9,422 nucleotides of DNA from Schaalia odontolytica (GCA_958415245.1 CATYYP010000051.1:1-9422); one strand, 5' to 3'. Shown: positions 1-6,785, numbered from the stretch's first letter. Notes: a model not told the origin generated them from the sequence alone. Made by a program: numbers and translations.

Positions 1-825
1 CTCATCGACCCCAAGGCTAAGATCACGGGTGAAATCCTCTACCAGGGTGAGAACCTGCTCGAGAAGTCGGCCGAGGAACGCCGCGCGCTGCTCGGTCACG
101 AGATGGCCATGATCTACCAGGACGCCCTGTCGTCCCTGAACCCCGCCATGCTGATCAGAGATCAGATGAAGCAGCTGACCAGGCGCGGTGGTACCCGCAG
201 CGCCGAGGAACTCCTCTGGCTCGTGGGCCTGGATCCCAAGCGCACCCTCGAGTCCTACCCGCACGAGCTCTCCGGCGGCCAGCGTCAGCGCGTTCTCATC
301 GCCATGGCCCTGACCCGCGACCCGAAGCTCATCATCGCGGACGAGCCGACCACCGCCCTGGACGTCACCGTCCAGAAGCAGGTCATCGCACTGCTCAACG
401 AGCTGCGCGAGAAGCTCGGCTTCGCCATGATCTTCGTGTCCCACGACCTGGCGCTCGTCGCCGAGGTGGCACACCACATCACCGTCATGTACGCCGGCCA
501 GGTCATTGAGCAGGCCCCCACCAAGGAACTGCTCACGCACCCGACCCACGAGTACACGCGCGGCCTGCTGGGCGCCGTCCTCTCGATCGAGTCCGGCTCC
601 GGCCGACTCCACCAGGTCCCCGGCACGGTGCCCTCGCCTCGCGACTTCCCCGTGGGCGACCGCTTCGCACCGCGGTCCTCGCACCCCGATTACGGACTGG
701 ACATCCGCCCGGTCCTCACCGAGGTCGGTCCCGAGCATGTGTACGCGGCTCTGCCGCCCCGCGAGGAGGTTTTCGTGGCGAGCGAGACCGTCATCATCGA
801 AGAAGGTCAGGAGGACGCGCGATGA
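1..825 (+). CDS. Peptide/opine-type ABC importer ATP-binding protein (OppD/DppD-like), 5' truncated
   Basis: One of a pair of ATPases that power a binding-protein-dependent importer at the cytoplasmic face of the membrane. The frame is open from base 1, so the N-terminus and Walker A lie outside the window; 274 codons are visible. Seen (numbering from the first visible codon): Q-loop Gln40 in MIYQD followed by LNP, signature LSGGQ at 90-94, Walker B IIADEPTTALD ending near 121, switch His148 in SHD, and a C-terminal oligopeptide-type region (VPGTVPS...RFAPR, about 201-225). That region normally carries cysteines; here the visible protein has none. It ends in an acidic tail. The stop overlaps the next gene's ATG (ATGA), implying translational coupling. 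Because nanA, nanK and nanE follow, the substrate is inferred to be sialic acid, as in the ABC sialic-acid importers SatABCD (Haemophilus ducreyi) and SiaEFGI (Corynebacterium glutamicum). A peptide importer remains possible; the binding protein and permeases are not visible. Confidence 0.93.
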   Translation, partial: LIDPKAKITGEILYQGENLLEKSAEERRALLGHEMAMIYQDALSSLNPAMLIRDQMKQLTRRGGTRSAEELLWLVGLDPKRTLESYPHELSGGQRQRVLIAMALTRDPKLIIADEPTTALDVTVQKQVIALLNELREKLGFAMIFVSHDLALVAEVAHHITVMYAGQVIEQAPTKELLTHPTHEYTRGLLGAVLSIESGSGRLHQVPGTVPSPRDFPVGDRFAPRSSHPDYGLDIRPVLTEVGPEHVYAALPPREEVFVASETVIIEEGQEDAR

Positions 826-1682
826 GCCCCGAAACTCTGATTGTTGAAACCGAGACGGTGATCGAGACACCCGAACCCCCGATCATCGAACTGAAGAACG
901 TCGAGGTGACCTTCACCTCGCGTACCGGCTCCCTGTTCAAGCCCAACAAGGTCTACGCGGTGCGTGGCGTCAACATGCGCATCGAGCGCGGACAGACGCT
1001 CGGCATCGTCGGCGAGTCCGGCTGTGGCAAGTCCACGACCGCGAACGTCATGTGTGGCCTGCAGATGCCGACGAAGGGACAGGTGTTCTTCAACGGCAAG
1101 GAGGTCACGAAGCGTAGCGCCGCCGCCCGCCGGGAGATCGGTCGCGTCGTCTCCGTGGTCTTCCAGGACCCCGCGACGGCCCTCAACCCACGTATGCACG
1201 TCCAGGATCAGCTCGCTGACCCGCTGCGCGTGCACGGCATCGGCAACGAGGTCTCGCGAGCCAAGCGTGTGCGCGAACTGATCTCGCTCGTCGGCTTGCC
1301 GTCGAGCGCGCTCGACGCGCTTCCTGGACAGCTCTCGGGTGGCCAGCGCCAGCGCGTGGCCATCGCCCGAGCCCTGTCCATCGGCCCGGATGCGATCATC
1401 GCAGACGAGCCCACCTCCGCACTCGACGTGTCGGTGCGAGCACAGATCCTGAACCTGCTCACGGACCTCAAGAGGGAACTGGGCCTGGCGATGGTCTTTA
1501 TCTCGCACGATATTCAGACCGTGCGCTACGTGTCTGACCGGATCGCCGTCATGAACGGCGGCAAGGTCGTCGAAGAAGGGCCGGCCGCACAGCTGCTCGC
1601 CGACCCGGAGGACCCCTACACCCGCAAGCTCCTGGGCGCTGCGCCCTCGCTGCTGCACCCCAACCTCGAAGGAGAGATGTAA
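822..1682 (+). CDS. Peptide/opine-type ABC importer ATP-binding protein (OppF/DppF-like)
   Basis: Second ATPase of the importer, 286 aa, expected to pair with the preceding protein as the nucleotide-binding heterodimer. All motifs are present: Walker A GESGCGKST at 64-72, Q-loop Gln115 in VFQDP followed by LNP, signature LSGGQ at 171-175, Walker B AIIADEPTSALD at 191-202, and switch His229 in SHD. The N-terminus (1-22) is an acidic, Glu/Thr/Pro-rich leader before the first beta strand. The protein stops soon after the NBD fold (LGAAPSLLHP), so it lacks the long C-terminal oligopeptide-type extension and is shorter than many OppF proteins. The ATG at 822 overlaps the upstream stop by 4 nt and is preceded by AGGAGG at 809-814 with 7-nt spacing, which fixes the start. 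The aldolase gene starts 2 nt after the stop, so the transporter and sialate catabolism are probably co-transcribed. Substrate assignment rests on context. Confidence 0.95.
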   Translation: MSPETLIVETETVIETPEPPIIELKNVEVTFTSRTGSLFKPNKVYAVRGVNMRIERGQTLGIVGESGCGKSTTANVMCGLQMPTKGQVFFNGKEVTKRSAAARREIGRVVSVVFQDPATALNPRMHVQDQLADPLRVHGIGNEVSRAKRVRELISLVGLPSSALDALPGQLSGGQRQRVAIARALSIGPDAIIADEPTSALDVSVRAQILNLLTDLKRELGLAMVFISHDIQTVRYVSDRIAVMNGGKVVEEGPAAQLLADPEDPYTRKLLGAAPSLLHPNLEGEM

Positions 1683-1684
1683 TT

Positions 1685-2602
1685 ATGTCTTCGAAGATCC
1701 GCGGCGTCGTGCCGCCCCTGGCCATTCCGCTCAAGGACGGCGAGCTCGACGTCCCCTCGCTCGAGCGTCACATCAACCGCCTGATCGAGGCCGGCCTCGA
1801 CGGCCTGTTCGTGTCCGGCTCCACCGGTGAGGTCGCCTTCTCGACCGCCGAGCGTCGCGCCCAGATCCAGCGTGAAGCCGTGCGCATCGTTGACGGCCGC
1901 ATCCCGCTCCTGGTCGGCGTCATCGACACCGAGACCGAGCGCGTCATCGAGAACATCAAGGCCGTGGAAGAGATCGGCGGCGCCACCGGCGTCGTCGCGA
2001 CCGCCCCGTTCTACGCCCTCGGCGGCGAGACCGAGGTCGAGCGCCACTTCCGCCTCCTCAAGGAGAACACCAGCCTCGAGCTGTGGGCCTACGATATCCC
2101 CGTGTGCGTGCACACGAAGCTGTCGCCCGACCTGCTCATGCGCCTGGGCCGCGATGGCGTCATCGACGGTGTCAAGGACTCCTCCGGCGACGACGTCGCG
2201 TTCCGCTGGCTGTGCCTGGCGAACGAGGCTGCCGGTCATCCGATGCAGCTGCTCACCGGCCACGAGGTCGTCGTCGACGGCGCCTACATGTCCGGCGCGG
2301 ACGGCTCCGTGCCCGGCCTGGCCAACGTGGACCCCGAGGGCTACGTGCGCCAGTGGCAGGCCTACGAGCGCCGCGACTGGGAGGCCGTGCGCACCGAGCA
2401 GGACCGCCTCGCGGAGCTCATGCGCATCGTCCAGGTGAAGGGCGTCCAGGGCTTCGGTGCGGGTGTCGGTGCCTTCAAGGCTGCCCTGCACCTGCTCGGC
2501 GTCTTCGATTCGCCTGAGATGCCGCGCCCCGTTGCTGCCCTTGAGGGTGACAACATGGAGCATGTCGCGTCCGTGCTGCGCGCGGTCGACCTGCTCTCCT
2601 GA
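1685..2602 (+). CDS. nanA: DapA/NanA-superfamily aldolase, probable N-acetylneuraminate lyase
   Basis: A 305-aa TIM-barrel class I aldolase, the usual length for this superfamily. Probable reaction: cleavage of N-acetylneuraminate to pyruvate and N-acetylmannosamine in the cytoplasm. Seen: the keto-acid carboxylate loop GSTGE at 45-49 (Ser in second place, as in sialate lyases, rather than the GTTGE common in dihydrodipicolinate synthases), Tyr136 in AYDIP, the Schiff-base lysine Lys164 in GVKDSSGD, and a glycine-rich GADGSVPGLANVDP segment at 204-217. The ATG has AAGGAGAG at 1669-1676 upstream. It starts 2 nt after the ATPase stop and is followed 5 nt after its own stop by a strong terminator-like hairpin. 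Sequence alone cannot separate NAL from other DHDPS-like aldolases (DapA, KDG aldolases). The NAL call rests mainly on the downstream ManNAc kinase and ManNAc-6-P epimerase genes. The family is secure; the exact substrate is inferred. Confidence 0.85.
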   Translation: MSSKIRGVVPPLAIPLKDGELDVPSLERHINRLIEAGLDGLFVSGSTGEVAFSTAERRAQIQREAVRIVDGRIPLLVGVIDTETERVIENIKAVEEIGGATGVVATAPFYALGGETEVERHFRLLKENTSLELWAYDIPVCVHTKLSPDLLMRLGRDGVIDGVKDSSGDDVAFRWLCLANEAAGHPMQLLTGHEVVVDGAYMSGADGSVPGLANVDPEGYVRQWQAYERRDWEAVRTEQDRLAELMRIVQVKGVQGFGAGVGAFKAALHLLGVFDSPEMPRPVAALEGDNMEHVASVLRAVDLLS

Positions 2603-2606
2603 TACG

Positions 2607-2681
2607 TCGACGAGGCCGGGGCAGTTCCGTTCCGCATATTGCGCGCCTTCGGGCGCGCGCCCCGGCCTCGTCGATTTTCTT
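2607..2681 (+). terminator. Nested intrinsic terminator-like hairpin between nanA and nanK
   Basis: A perfect 16-bp stem (2607-2622 with 2659-2674, TCGACGAGGCCGGGGC and its complement) is followed by a short T-rich tract (TTTTCTT at 2675-2681). Inside it sits a second hairpin with 7-bp GC-only arms closed by a cUUCGg-type tetraloop (2641-2658). The structure begins 5 nt after the nanA stop. It should act as a terminator or attenuator that reduces, but may not abolish, read-through into nanK; the T-tract is interrupted by a C. Structure is seen directly; in vivo activity is inferred. Confidence 0.82.
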
Positions 2682-2709
2682 ATACCCCTGACTTTTCGTA
2701 AGGATCCTC

Positions 2710-3630
2710 ATGACTACGCTCCTTGCCCTCGACATCGGTGGCACCAAGGTCGGGTGGGGCATCGTCGAGGCCGGTGACACCTACGAGGTCACCGAGCGCG
2801 GATCGATTCCCACCGACGCGATGCGCGGCGGAGCGGACGTGGCGGCTCGCATCTGTGATCTTGCCTCGTCCCTGGTTGCTTCTCACCCGCAGGTTGCGGG
2901 TGTCGCCGTCGCCAGCGCCGGCGTCGTCGACCCCTCGACCGGCGACATCGTCTCCGCGACGGGCACGATGCCCGGCTGGGGAGGCACGCCTCTGGGCGCT
3001 TTGCTTCAGGAGGCAACCGGCCTGAAGGTGCGCGTCCTCAACGACGTGCACGCGCACGGCCTGGGCGAGGCCACGCTTGGCGCCGGCCAGCCCTACCGCA
3101 CCGTCCTGTCGATCGCCGTCGGCACCGGAATCGGCGGCGCCCTCGTCGAAGACCGCCAGGTCTCCTTCGGGTCGCGCGGCATCGCCGGACACGTGGGCCA
3201 TATTCACCACCACTTCGCCCCCGACATGACGTGCTCGTGCGGCCGTAAGGGCCACATCGAGTCCTTCTGCTCCGGCTCGGGTATCACGGCCTGGTACGAC
3301 TCGCTGCGCAGCGAGTCCGACCCCGAGGTGGATGGCGGGCGCGCCCTGCAGGAGCTTGCCGAATCCGGCAATGCCCTGGCCGCCGCCTGCTTCTCCCGCT
3401 CCGCGTTTGCGCTCGGCGAGGCCACGGCCTCGCTGGTCAACTGCGTGGACCCGGCCGTCGTCATCCTGTCCGGGTCCATGACCCGCTCCGGGGACATCTG
3501 GTGGGACGCCCTGCGCGAAGGCTTCGCGGCCTCCGCGATGACGCCCGTCGCCGACACCCCCATACTCGTTGGTTCCCTGGGCGGCGACGCGCCGCTGCTC
3601 GGAGCCGTTTCCTTCTTCCTGCACGCATAG
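2710..3630 (+). CDS. nanK: ROK-family sugar kinase, probable N-acetylmannosamine kinase
   Basis: A 306-aa ROK kinase, predicted to phosphorylate ManNAc released by the lyase to ManNAc-6-phosphate with ATP. Seen: phosphate loop DIGGTK at 8-13, catalytic-type Asp112 in LND, second ATP loop VGTGIGG at 137-143, sugar-binding AGHVGH at 159-164, and the metal-binding CSCGRKGH at 175-182. Two substitutions matter. Position 161 is His where glucokinase-type ROK proteins have Glu (GExGH); E. coli NanK also has AGHIGH, which supports the ManNAc assignment. The last Cys of the CxCGxxGC motif is His. AAGGA at 2700-2704 precedes the ATG with 5-nt spacing. The gene follows the nested hairpin by about 30 nt; I see no convincing -35, only a weak TATACC at 2681-2686. 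The epimerase gene follows after 9 nt. A GlcNAc or glucose kinase is possible but less likely in this context. Confidence 0.9.
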   Translation: MTTLLALDIGGTKVGWGIVEAGDTYEVTERGSIPTDAMRGGADVAARICDLASSLVASHPQVAGVAVASAGVVDPSTGDIVSATGTMPGWGGTPLGALLQEATGLKVRVLNDVHAHGLGEATLGAGQPYRTVLSIAVGTGIGGALVEDRQVSFGSRGIAGHVGHIHHHFAPDMTCSCGRKGHIESFCSGSGITAWYDSLRSESDPEVDGGRALQELAESGNALAAACFSRSAFALGEATASLVNCVDPAVVILSGSMTRSGDIWWDALREGFAASAMTPVADTPILVGSLGGDAPLLGAVSFFLHA

Positions 3631-3639
3631 GAGTTCACC

Positions 3640-4317
3640 ATGCACCCGCTCATTGCAAACCTGAAGGGCAAGCTCATCGTTTCCGTCCAGGCGTACCCGG
3701 GCGAGCCCATGCGCCACCCCGAGACGATGGCGCAGATCGCCCGCGCCGCCGAGATCGGTGGCGCCGCCGCCATCCGCTGCCAGGGCCTGTCCGACATTTC
3801 CGCGATCAAGGGACGCGTCGACGTGCCCGTGATCGGCCTGTGGAAGGAAGGCCACGAGGGCGTGTACATTACCCCCTCGCTGCGCCACGCCCGCGCCTGC
3901 GTCATGGCCGGCTCCGACATCGTCGCCCTGGACGCGACGGGCCGCCCGCGCCTGGATGGCCTGAGCTTCGCCGAGACCGTTGCGGCCCTGCGCGAGGACG
4001 GCACCCTCGTCATGGCTGACTGCGGCTCCTTCGAGGATGCCCAGCGCGCCGTCGACGCCGGCGTGGACATCGTGTCCACGACCCTGGCCGGCTACACGGG
4101 CGACCGCGTCAAGACCGACGGCCCCGACCTGGAGCTGCTCCGCGAGGTCGTTGCCGCGTTCCCGGATGTCCCCGTGATCTGCGAGGGCCGCGTCCACACG
4201 CCCGAGCAGGCCGCTGCTGCCATCGAGGCCGGCGCGTTCGCCGTCATCGTCGGCACCGCCATCACGCACCCCACGTCGATCACGACGTTGTTTAAGGCTG
4301 CCGTGGTGTGCGGATGA
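3640..4317 (+). CDS. nanE: Putative N-acetylmannosamine-6-phosphate 2-epimerase
   Basis: A 225-aa TIM-barrel protein of NanE length. It converts ManNAc-6-P to GlcNAc-6-P, linking sialic-acid breakdown to the NagA/NagB route. Seen: strand-1 motif SVQA at 15-18, Arg46 in AAIRCQG, the active-site lysine Lys69 in IGLWKEG, Asp98 in ALDATGRPR, ADCGSFEDA at 126-134 (most NanE proteins read ADIST or similar there), Glu182 in CEGRVHTPEQ, and the phosphate-binding VGTAITHPTSIT at 204-215, close to the family's VGxAITRPxxIT. The Shine-Dalgarno AGGAG at 3629-3633 overlaps the nanK stop codon, with 6-nt spacing to the ATG, so the two are a coupled pair. A terminator hairpin starts 16 nt after the stop. 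The family assignment is strong; no alternative fits better. Confidence 0.94.
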   Translation: MHPLIANLKGKLIVSVQAYPGEPMRHPETMAQIARAAEIGGAAAIRCQGLSDISAIKGRVDVPVIGLWKEGHEGVYITPSLRHARACVMAGSDIVALDATGRPRLDGLSFAETVAALREDGTLVMADCGSFEDAQRAVDAGVDIVSTTLAGYTGDRVKTDGPDLELLREVVAAFPDVPVICEGRVHTPEQAAAAIEAGAFAVIVGTAITHPTSITTLFKAAVVCG

Positions 4318-4333
4318 TTTCGATTATGGTACT

Positions 4334-4377
4334 GTGCGGGTGCGGGTGTTCTACACCCGCCCGCGCACTGCGTTTTT
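4334..4377 (+). terminator. Intrinsic terminator after nanE
   Basis: Arms 4334-4349 and 4353-4368 form a 16-position stem with 14 pairs. The apical 8 bp (GCGGGTGT / ACACCCGC) are perfect around a TCT loop, and two mismatches lie lower in the stem. TGCG then TTTTT (4373-4377) follows. It lies 16 nt after the nanE stop and separates the sialate cluster from the MFS gene. Confidence 0.8.
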
Positions 4378-4393
4378 CACCCGGGAAAGCGCG

Positions 4394-4399
4394 TATATT
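4394..4399 (+). promoter_or_regulatory. -10 element of a probable leaderless promoter for the MFS gene
   Basis: TATATT lies directly after the nanE terminator, and its last base is 7 nt before the ATG at 4407. A start site 6-8 nt downstream of the -10 would fall on or beside the ATG, giving a leaderless mRNA, a common arrangement in actinobacteria. No Shine-Dalgarno sequence precedes the ATG. No good -35 match is visible 16-18 nt upstream. Confidence 0.55.
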
Positions 4400-4406
4400 A
4401 CCCAGC

Positions 4407-5648
4407 ATGTCTGTCCCGTACTCTCGCGCTCACGCCGCCCTTCGCGCTACCGGCATCGTCTATGTGTGCCTCGGTTTCGGTACCTCCGCGTGGCTCTCGC
4501 GCTTGCCCGACGTGCGCGATAACCTCGGGCTGACTCCTGCGACGATCGGTACGATGCTGCTCATCGCCTCCCTCGGATCGCTGCTGACTCTGCCGACTTC
4601 TGGCCCGATCGTGACCAAGATCGGCGCGCGGGCCTCGGGCCGCATCGGCGTGCTCATCTGGGCTCTCGGCATCGTCTGCGCGGGTATCGGTGCGCTCAAC
4701 GTGTCGATCCCGCTGGCCACCGCCGGCCTCGTGCTGCTTGCCGCGGGCAACGGCCTGTGGGGCGCGACCATGAACATCGAGGCCGGCCTCGTGCAGGCGG
4801 CTGTACGCCGCACCGTCGTGCCCATCATCCAGGCGATGTACGCGGTCGGCATGCTCGGTGGCGCCCTCCTCGGTGCGCTCGCCTCCCAGATGGGCCTGCC
4901 CCTTGGAGCTCACCTCTTCGGCCTGGCGGCCCTCGAGCTTCTCGCCTGCGGCACTGCCGTCGGCTTCTACTTGACGAAGGAGGAGGTCGCGGCCCTCGCA
5001 CCCGCGCAGGACAAGGGAGATGGGGGAGAGGCCTCGTCGAACAAGGCGAAGGGACTCACCCGGATCGCCTGGCGCGAAAAGCAGACCGTGCTTATCGCCC
5101 TCATGGTCATGAGCGCGGGCCTCATGGAGGGAGCGGCGAACGACTGGCTCAACTTGTCCATGGTGGATGGCTACGGCTACTCGACGGCTGCGGCATCCGC
5201 AGCCTTCGCGTTCTTCCTGCTGATGATGACGATCGTGCGCTTCGCGTCCCCGCGTCTCGAGGCCCGCCTGGGCTCTCCCATGCTGCTGCGCATTACCTTT
5301 ACCGGTGCTGTCGTGGGCCTGTTGCTCGTGGCGTTCGCGCCGCACCACCTGTTCGCGGTCGCGGGTATTGCTCTGTGGGGCATCGGGTCGGCCCTCGGCT
5401 TCCCCCTGGGCATTTCGGCGCTCTCCGTCGACCCCGTGATGACGCCCGCGCGCGTCTCGGTGCTGTCGACGGTTAACTACGGCGCGGCCCTCATCGGCCC
5501 GCCGCTCCTCGGCCTCATCGCCGACCACATCGGCTACCATCGAGCGCTGGCCTTCGTGGCTCTGCCCGTCCTCCTCGCGATCGTGCTCGCTGGCCAGGTG
5601 CCCGACCGCCGCGGGACGAAGCGCACGGACCTCGCCTTCGGCGACTAG
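4407..5648 (+). CDS. MFS transporter, FucP/YbjJ-like
   Basis: A 413-aa integral membrane protein with a pattern of about 12 hydrophobic helices (roughly residues 11-30, 46-64, 78-98, 103-121, 139-162, 168-190, 227-245, 258-278, 291-311, 315-335, 346-370, 378-397) and a charged central cytoplasmic loop (about 190-225), as in the major facilitator superfamily. Family-type motifs are SAWLSRLPDVRDNLGL at 27-42, MNIEAG at 122-127 in helix 4 and EGAANDW at 241-247 in helix 7, which resemble the fucose-permease/YbjJ group. Substrate is unknown; position beside the nan cluster makes a sugar or cell-wall sugar plausible but unproven. Upstream in-frame starts from 4308 would run through the nanE end and the terminator stem, so I chose the ATG at 4407, which also sits correctly behind a -10 element. 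MurB starts 10 nt after the stop. Confidence 0.88.
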   Translation: MSVPYSRAHAALRATGIVYVCLGFGTSAWLSRLPDVRDNLGLTPATIGTMLLIASLGSLLTLPTSGPIVTKIGARASGRIGVLIWALGIVCAGIGALNVSIPLATAGLVLLAAGNGLWGATMNIEAGLVQAAVRRTVVPIIQAMYAVGMLGGALLGALASQMGLPLGAHLFGLAALELLACGTAVGFYLTKEEVAALAPAQDKGDGGEASSNKAKGLTRIAWREKQTVLIALMVMSAGLMEGAANDWLNLSMVDGYGYSTAAASAAFAFFLLMMTIVRFASPRLEARLGSPMLLRITFTGAVVGLLLVAFAPHHLFAVAGIALWGIGSALGFPLGISALSVDPVMTPARVSVLSTVNYGAALIGPPLLGLIADHIGYHRALAFVALPVLLAIVLAGQVPDRRGTKRTDLAFGD

Positions 5649-5651
5649 GCT
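5646..5651 (+). promoter_or_regulatory. -10-like element of a possible leaderless murB promoter
   Basis: TAGGCT fits the TANNNT pattern of actinobacterial -10 elements, overlaps the TAG stop of the MFS gene, and ends 7 nt before the murB ATG at 5659. Transcription would begin at the A of the ATG or one base before it. The sequence between (TAGGGGC) has no well-placed Shine-Dalgarno. No clear -35 was found. The element could be chance, with murB translated from the MFS transcript. Confidence 0.4.
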
Positions 5652-5658
5652 TAGGGGC

Positions 5659-6747
5659 ATGACGACCCTTGCTGATCTGACGACCCTGCGCGTGGGCGGC
5701 CCCATCGCCCGCCTCGCGCCCGCCACGTCCTCCGACGCCCTGGTGGACGCCGTCGCCGCGGCCGATGCCGCTGGCGGCCCGCTCCTCGTCGTGGGCGGAG
5801 GGTCGAACCTGCTGGCCTCCGACGCCCCCTTCGAGGGCACGGTCGTTGACGTGCAGCCCTTCGGTGAGGTCGCCTCCATCATCCACGAGGACCCCGCCGG
5901 ATCTGTCGTCGTGCGTGCCGGTGCGGGCACGGTCTGGGACGAGTTCGTCTCCTGGACGCTGGCAGAGGGCCTGTCTGGCGTCGAAGCGCTCTCCGGCATC
6001 CCCGGAACCGTCGGCGCCTCCCCGGTGCAGAACGTGGGCGCCTACGGCCACGAGGTCTCCGAAACCATTGAGAGCGTCGAGGCCTACGATCGCCTGACGG
6101 GCATCGTCGTGCGCCTGCTGCCCTCCGACCTCGGCTTTGCGTACCGCTCCTCGGCGATCAAGCGCAGCGTCGGCGAGCCGGGCCTGAACGACCGTCCGTG
6201 GGGACCGACCGGCCGCTGGGTGGTCCTGTTCGTGGACTTCCGCCTCGAGCGCTCGGCCCTCAGCGCCCCCGTCATGTACGCCGAGCTGGCGCGACGCCTC
6301 GGAGTCGAGGCCGGGGAGCGCGCCGACGCGTCCCTGGTTCGCTCCACCGTCCTGGATCTGCGCAGCGGCAAGGGCATGGTCCTGGACGCGGCTGATCACG
6401 ATACGTGGAGTGCCGGTTCCTTCTTCACCAACCCGATCCTGCCCGAGGCCATGGCCGCCTCCCTGCCCGAGGGTGCGCCTCGCTTTAGCGCGGGGGAGGG
6501 CCTCGTCAAGACGAGCGCGGCCTGGCTCATCGATCACGCGGGCTGTGGCAAGGGCTTCCACCTGCCCGAGGCCGGGGACCCGCCGCGCGCGTCCCTGTCC
6601 ACCAAGCACGTGCTGGCCCTGACGAATCGCGGCGGTGCGACGAGCGCCGACATCGAGGCCCTGGCCCGCGCCGTGCGCGAGCGTGTCTTTGAGGCATTTG
6701 GCGTGACACTGGTGCCCGAGCCGGTCACGGTCGGCATCGCCTGGTAG
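5659..6747 (+). CDS. murB: UDP-N-acetylmuramate dehydrogenase (UDP-N-acetylenolpyruvoylglucosamine reductase)
   Basis: A 362-aa cytoplasmic flavoenzyme that reduces UDP-GlcNAc-enolpyruvate to UDP-MurNAc with NADPH, the second committed step of peptidoglycan synthesis. Seen: TTLRVGGP at 8-15, FAD-binding VVGGGSNLL at 44-52, the GIPGTVGASPVQNVGAYG block at 113-130, Tyr162-Arg163 in FAYRSS, catalytic Ser254 in SAGSFFTNP, GAPRFSAGEG then SAAWLIDHAGCGKGF at 286-300, and catalytic Glu354 in VPEPVTVG. Ser254 and Glu354 match the proton donor and acid of E. coli MurB (Ser229, Glu325). Length and the retained Tyr-loop fit type I MurB proteins. The N-terminus is short, with TLRVGG starting at residue 9. 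It starts 10 nt after the MFS stop without a Shine-Dalgarno, behind a possible leaderless promoter. High GC and codon use match the neighbours on its left. Confidence 0.96.
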   Translation: MTTLADLTTLRVGGPIARLAPATSSDALVDAVAAADAAGGPLLVVGGGSNLLASDAPFEGTVVDVQPFGEVASIIHEDPAGSVVVRAGAGTVWDEFVSWTLAEGLSGVEALSGIPGTVGASPVQNVGAYGHEVSETIESVEAYDRLTGIVVRLLPSDLGFAYRSSAIKRSVGEPGLNDRPWGPTGRWVVLFVDFRLERSALSAPVMYAELARRLGVEAGERADASLVRSTVLDLRSGKGMVLDAADHDTWSAGSFFTNPILPEAMAASLPEGAPRFSAGEGLVKTSAAWLIDHAGCGKGFHLPEAGDPPRASLSTKHVLALTNRGGATSADIEALARAVRERVFEAFGVTLVPEPVTVGIAW

Positions 6748-6772
6748 CGGGTGCGCCTGGCGTTGAGCGTGT

Positions 6773-6778
6773 GGAGGA
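6773..6778 (+). promoter_or_regulatory. Ribosome binding site that decides the HEAT-protein start
   Basis: GGAGGA at 6773-6778 is spaced 7 nt from the ATG at 6786. An in-frame GTG at 6771 would place the start codon inside or before this site, so the ATG is preferred. Confidence 0.75.
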
Positions 6779-6785
6779 GAGGGCC

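Noticed and set aside
2680..4269. Long open frame (529 codons) on the - strand, antisense to nanK and nanE
   Set aside because: Low-complexity Gly/Ala/Arg/Asp-rich translation typical of antisense frames in GC-rich DNA; the + strand genes have full catalytic motifs.
4308..4406. Upstream extension of the MFS protein by 33 residues
   Set aside because: It would overlap the end of nanE and translate through the terminator stem; the extension is Cys/Arg-rich and unlike an MFS N-terminus.
4398..5999. 533-codon open frame on the - strand over the MFS gene and murB
   Set aside because: Arg/Glu/His-rich shadow without domains; it spans two well-supported + strand genes and their boundary.
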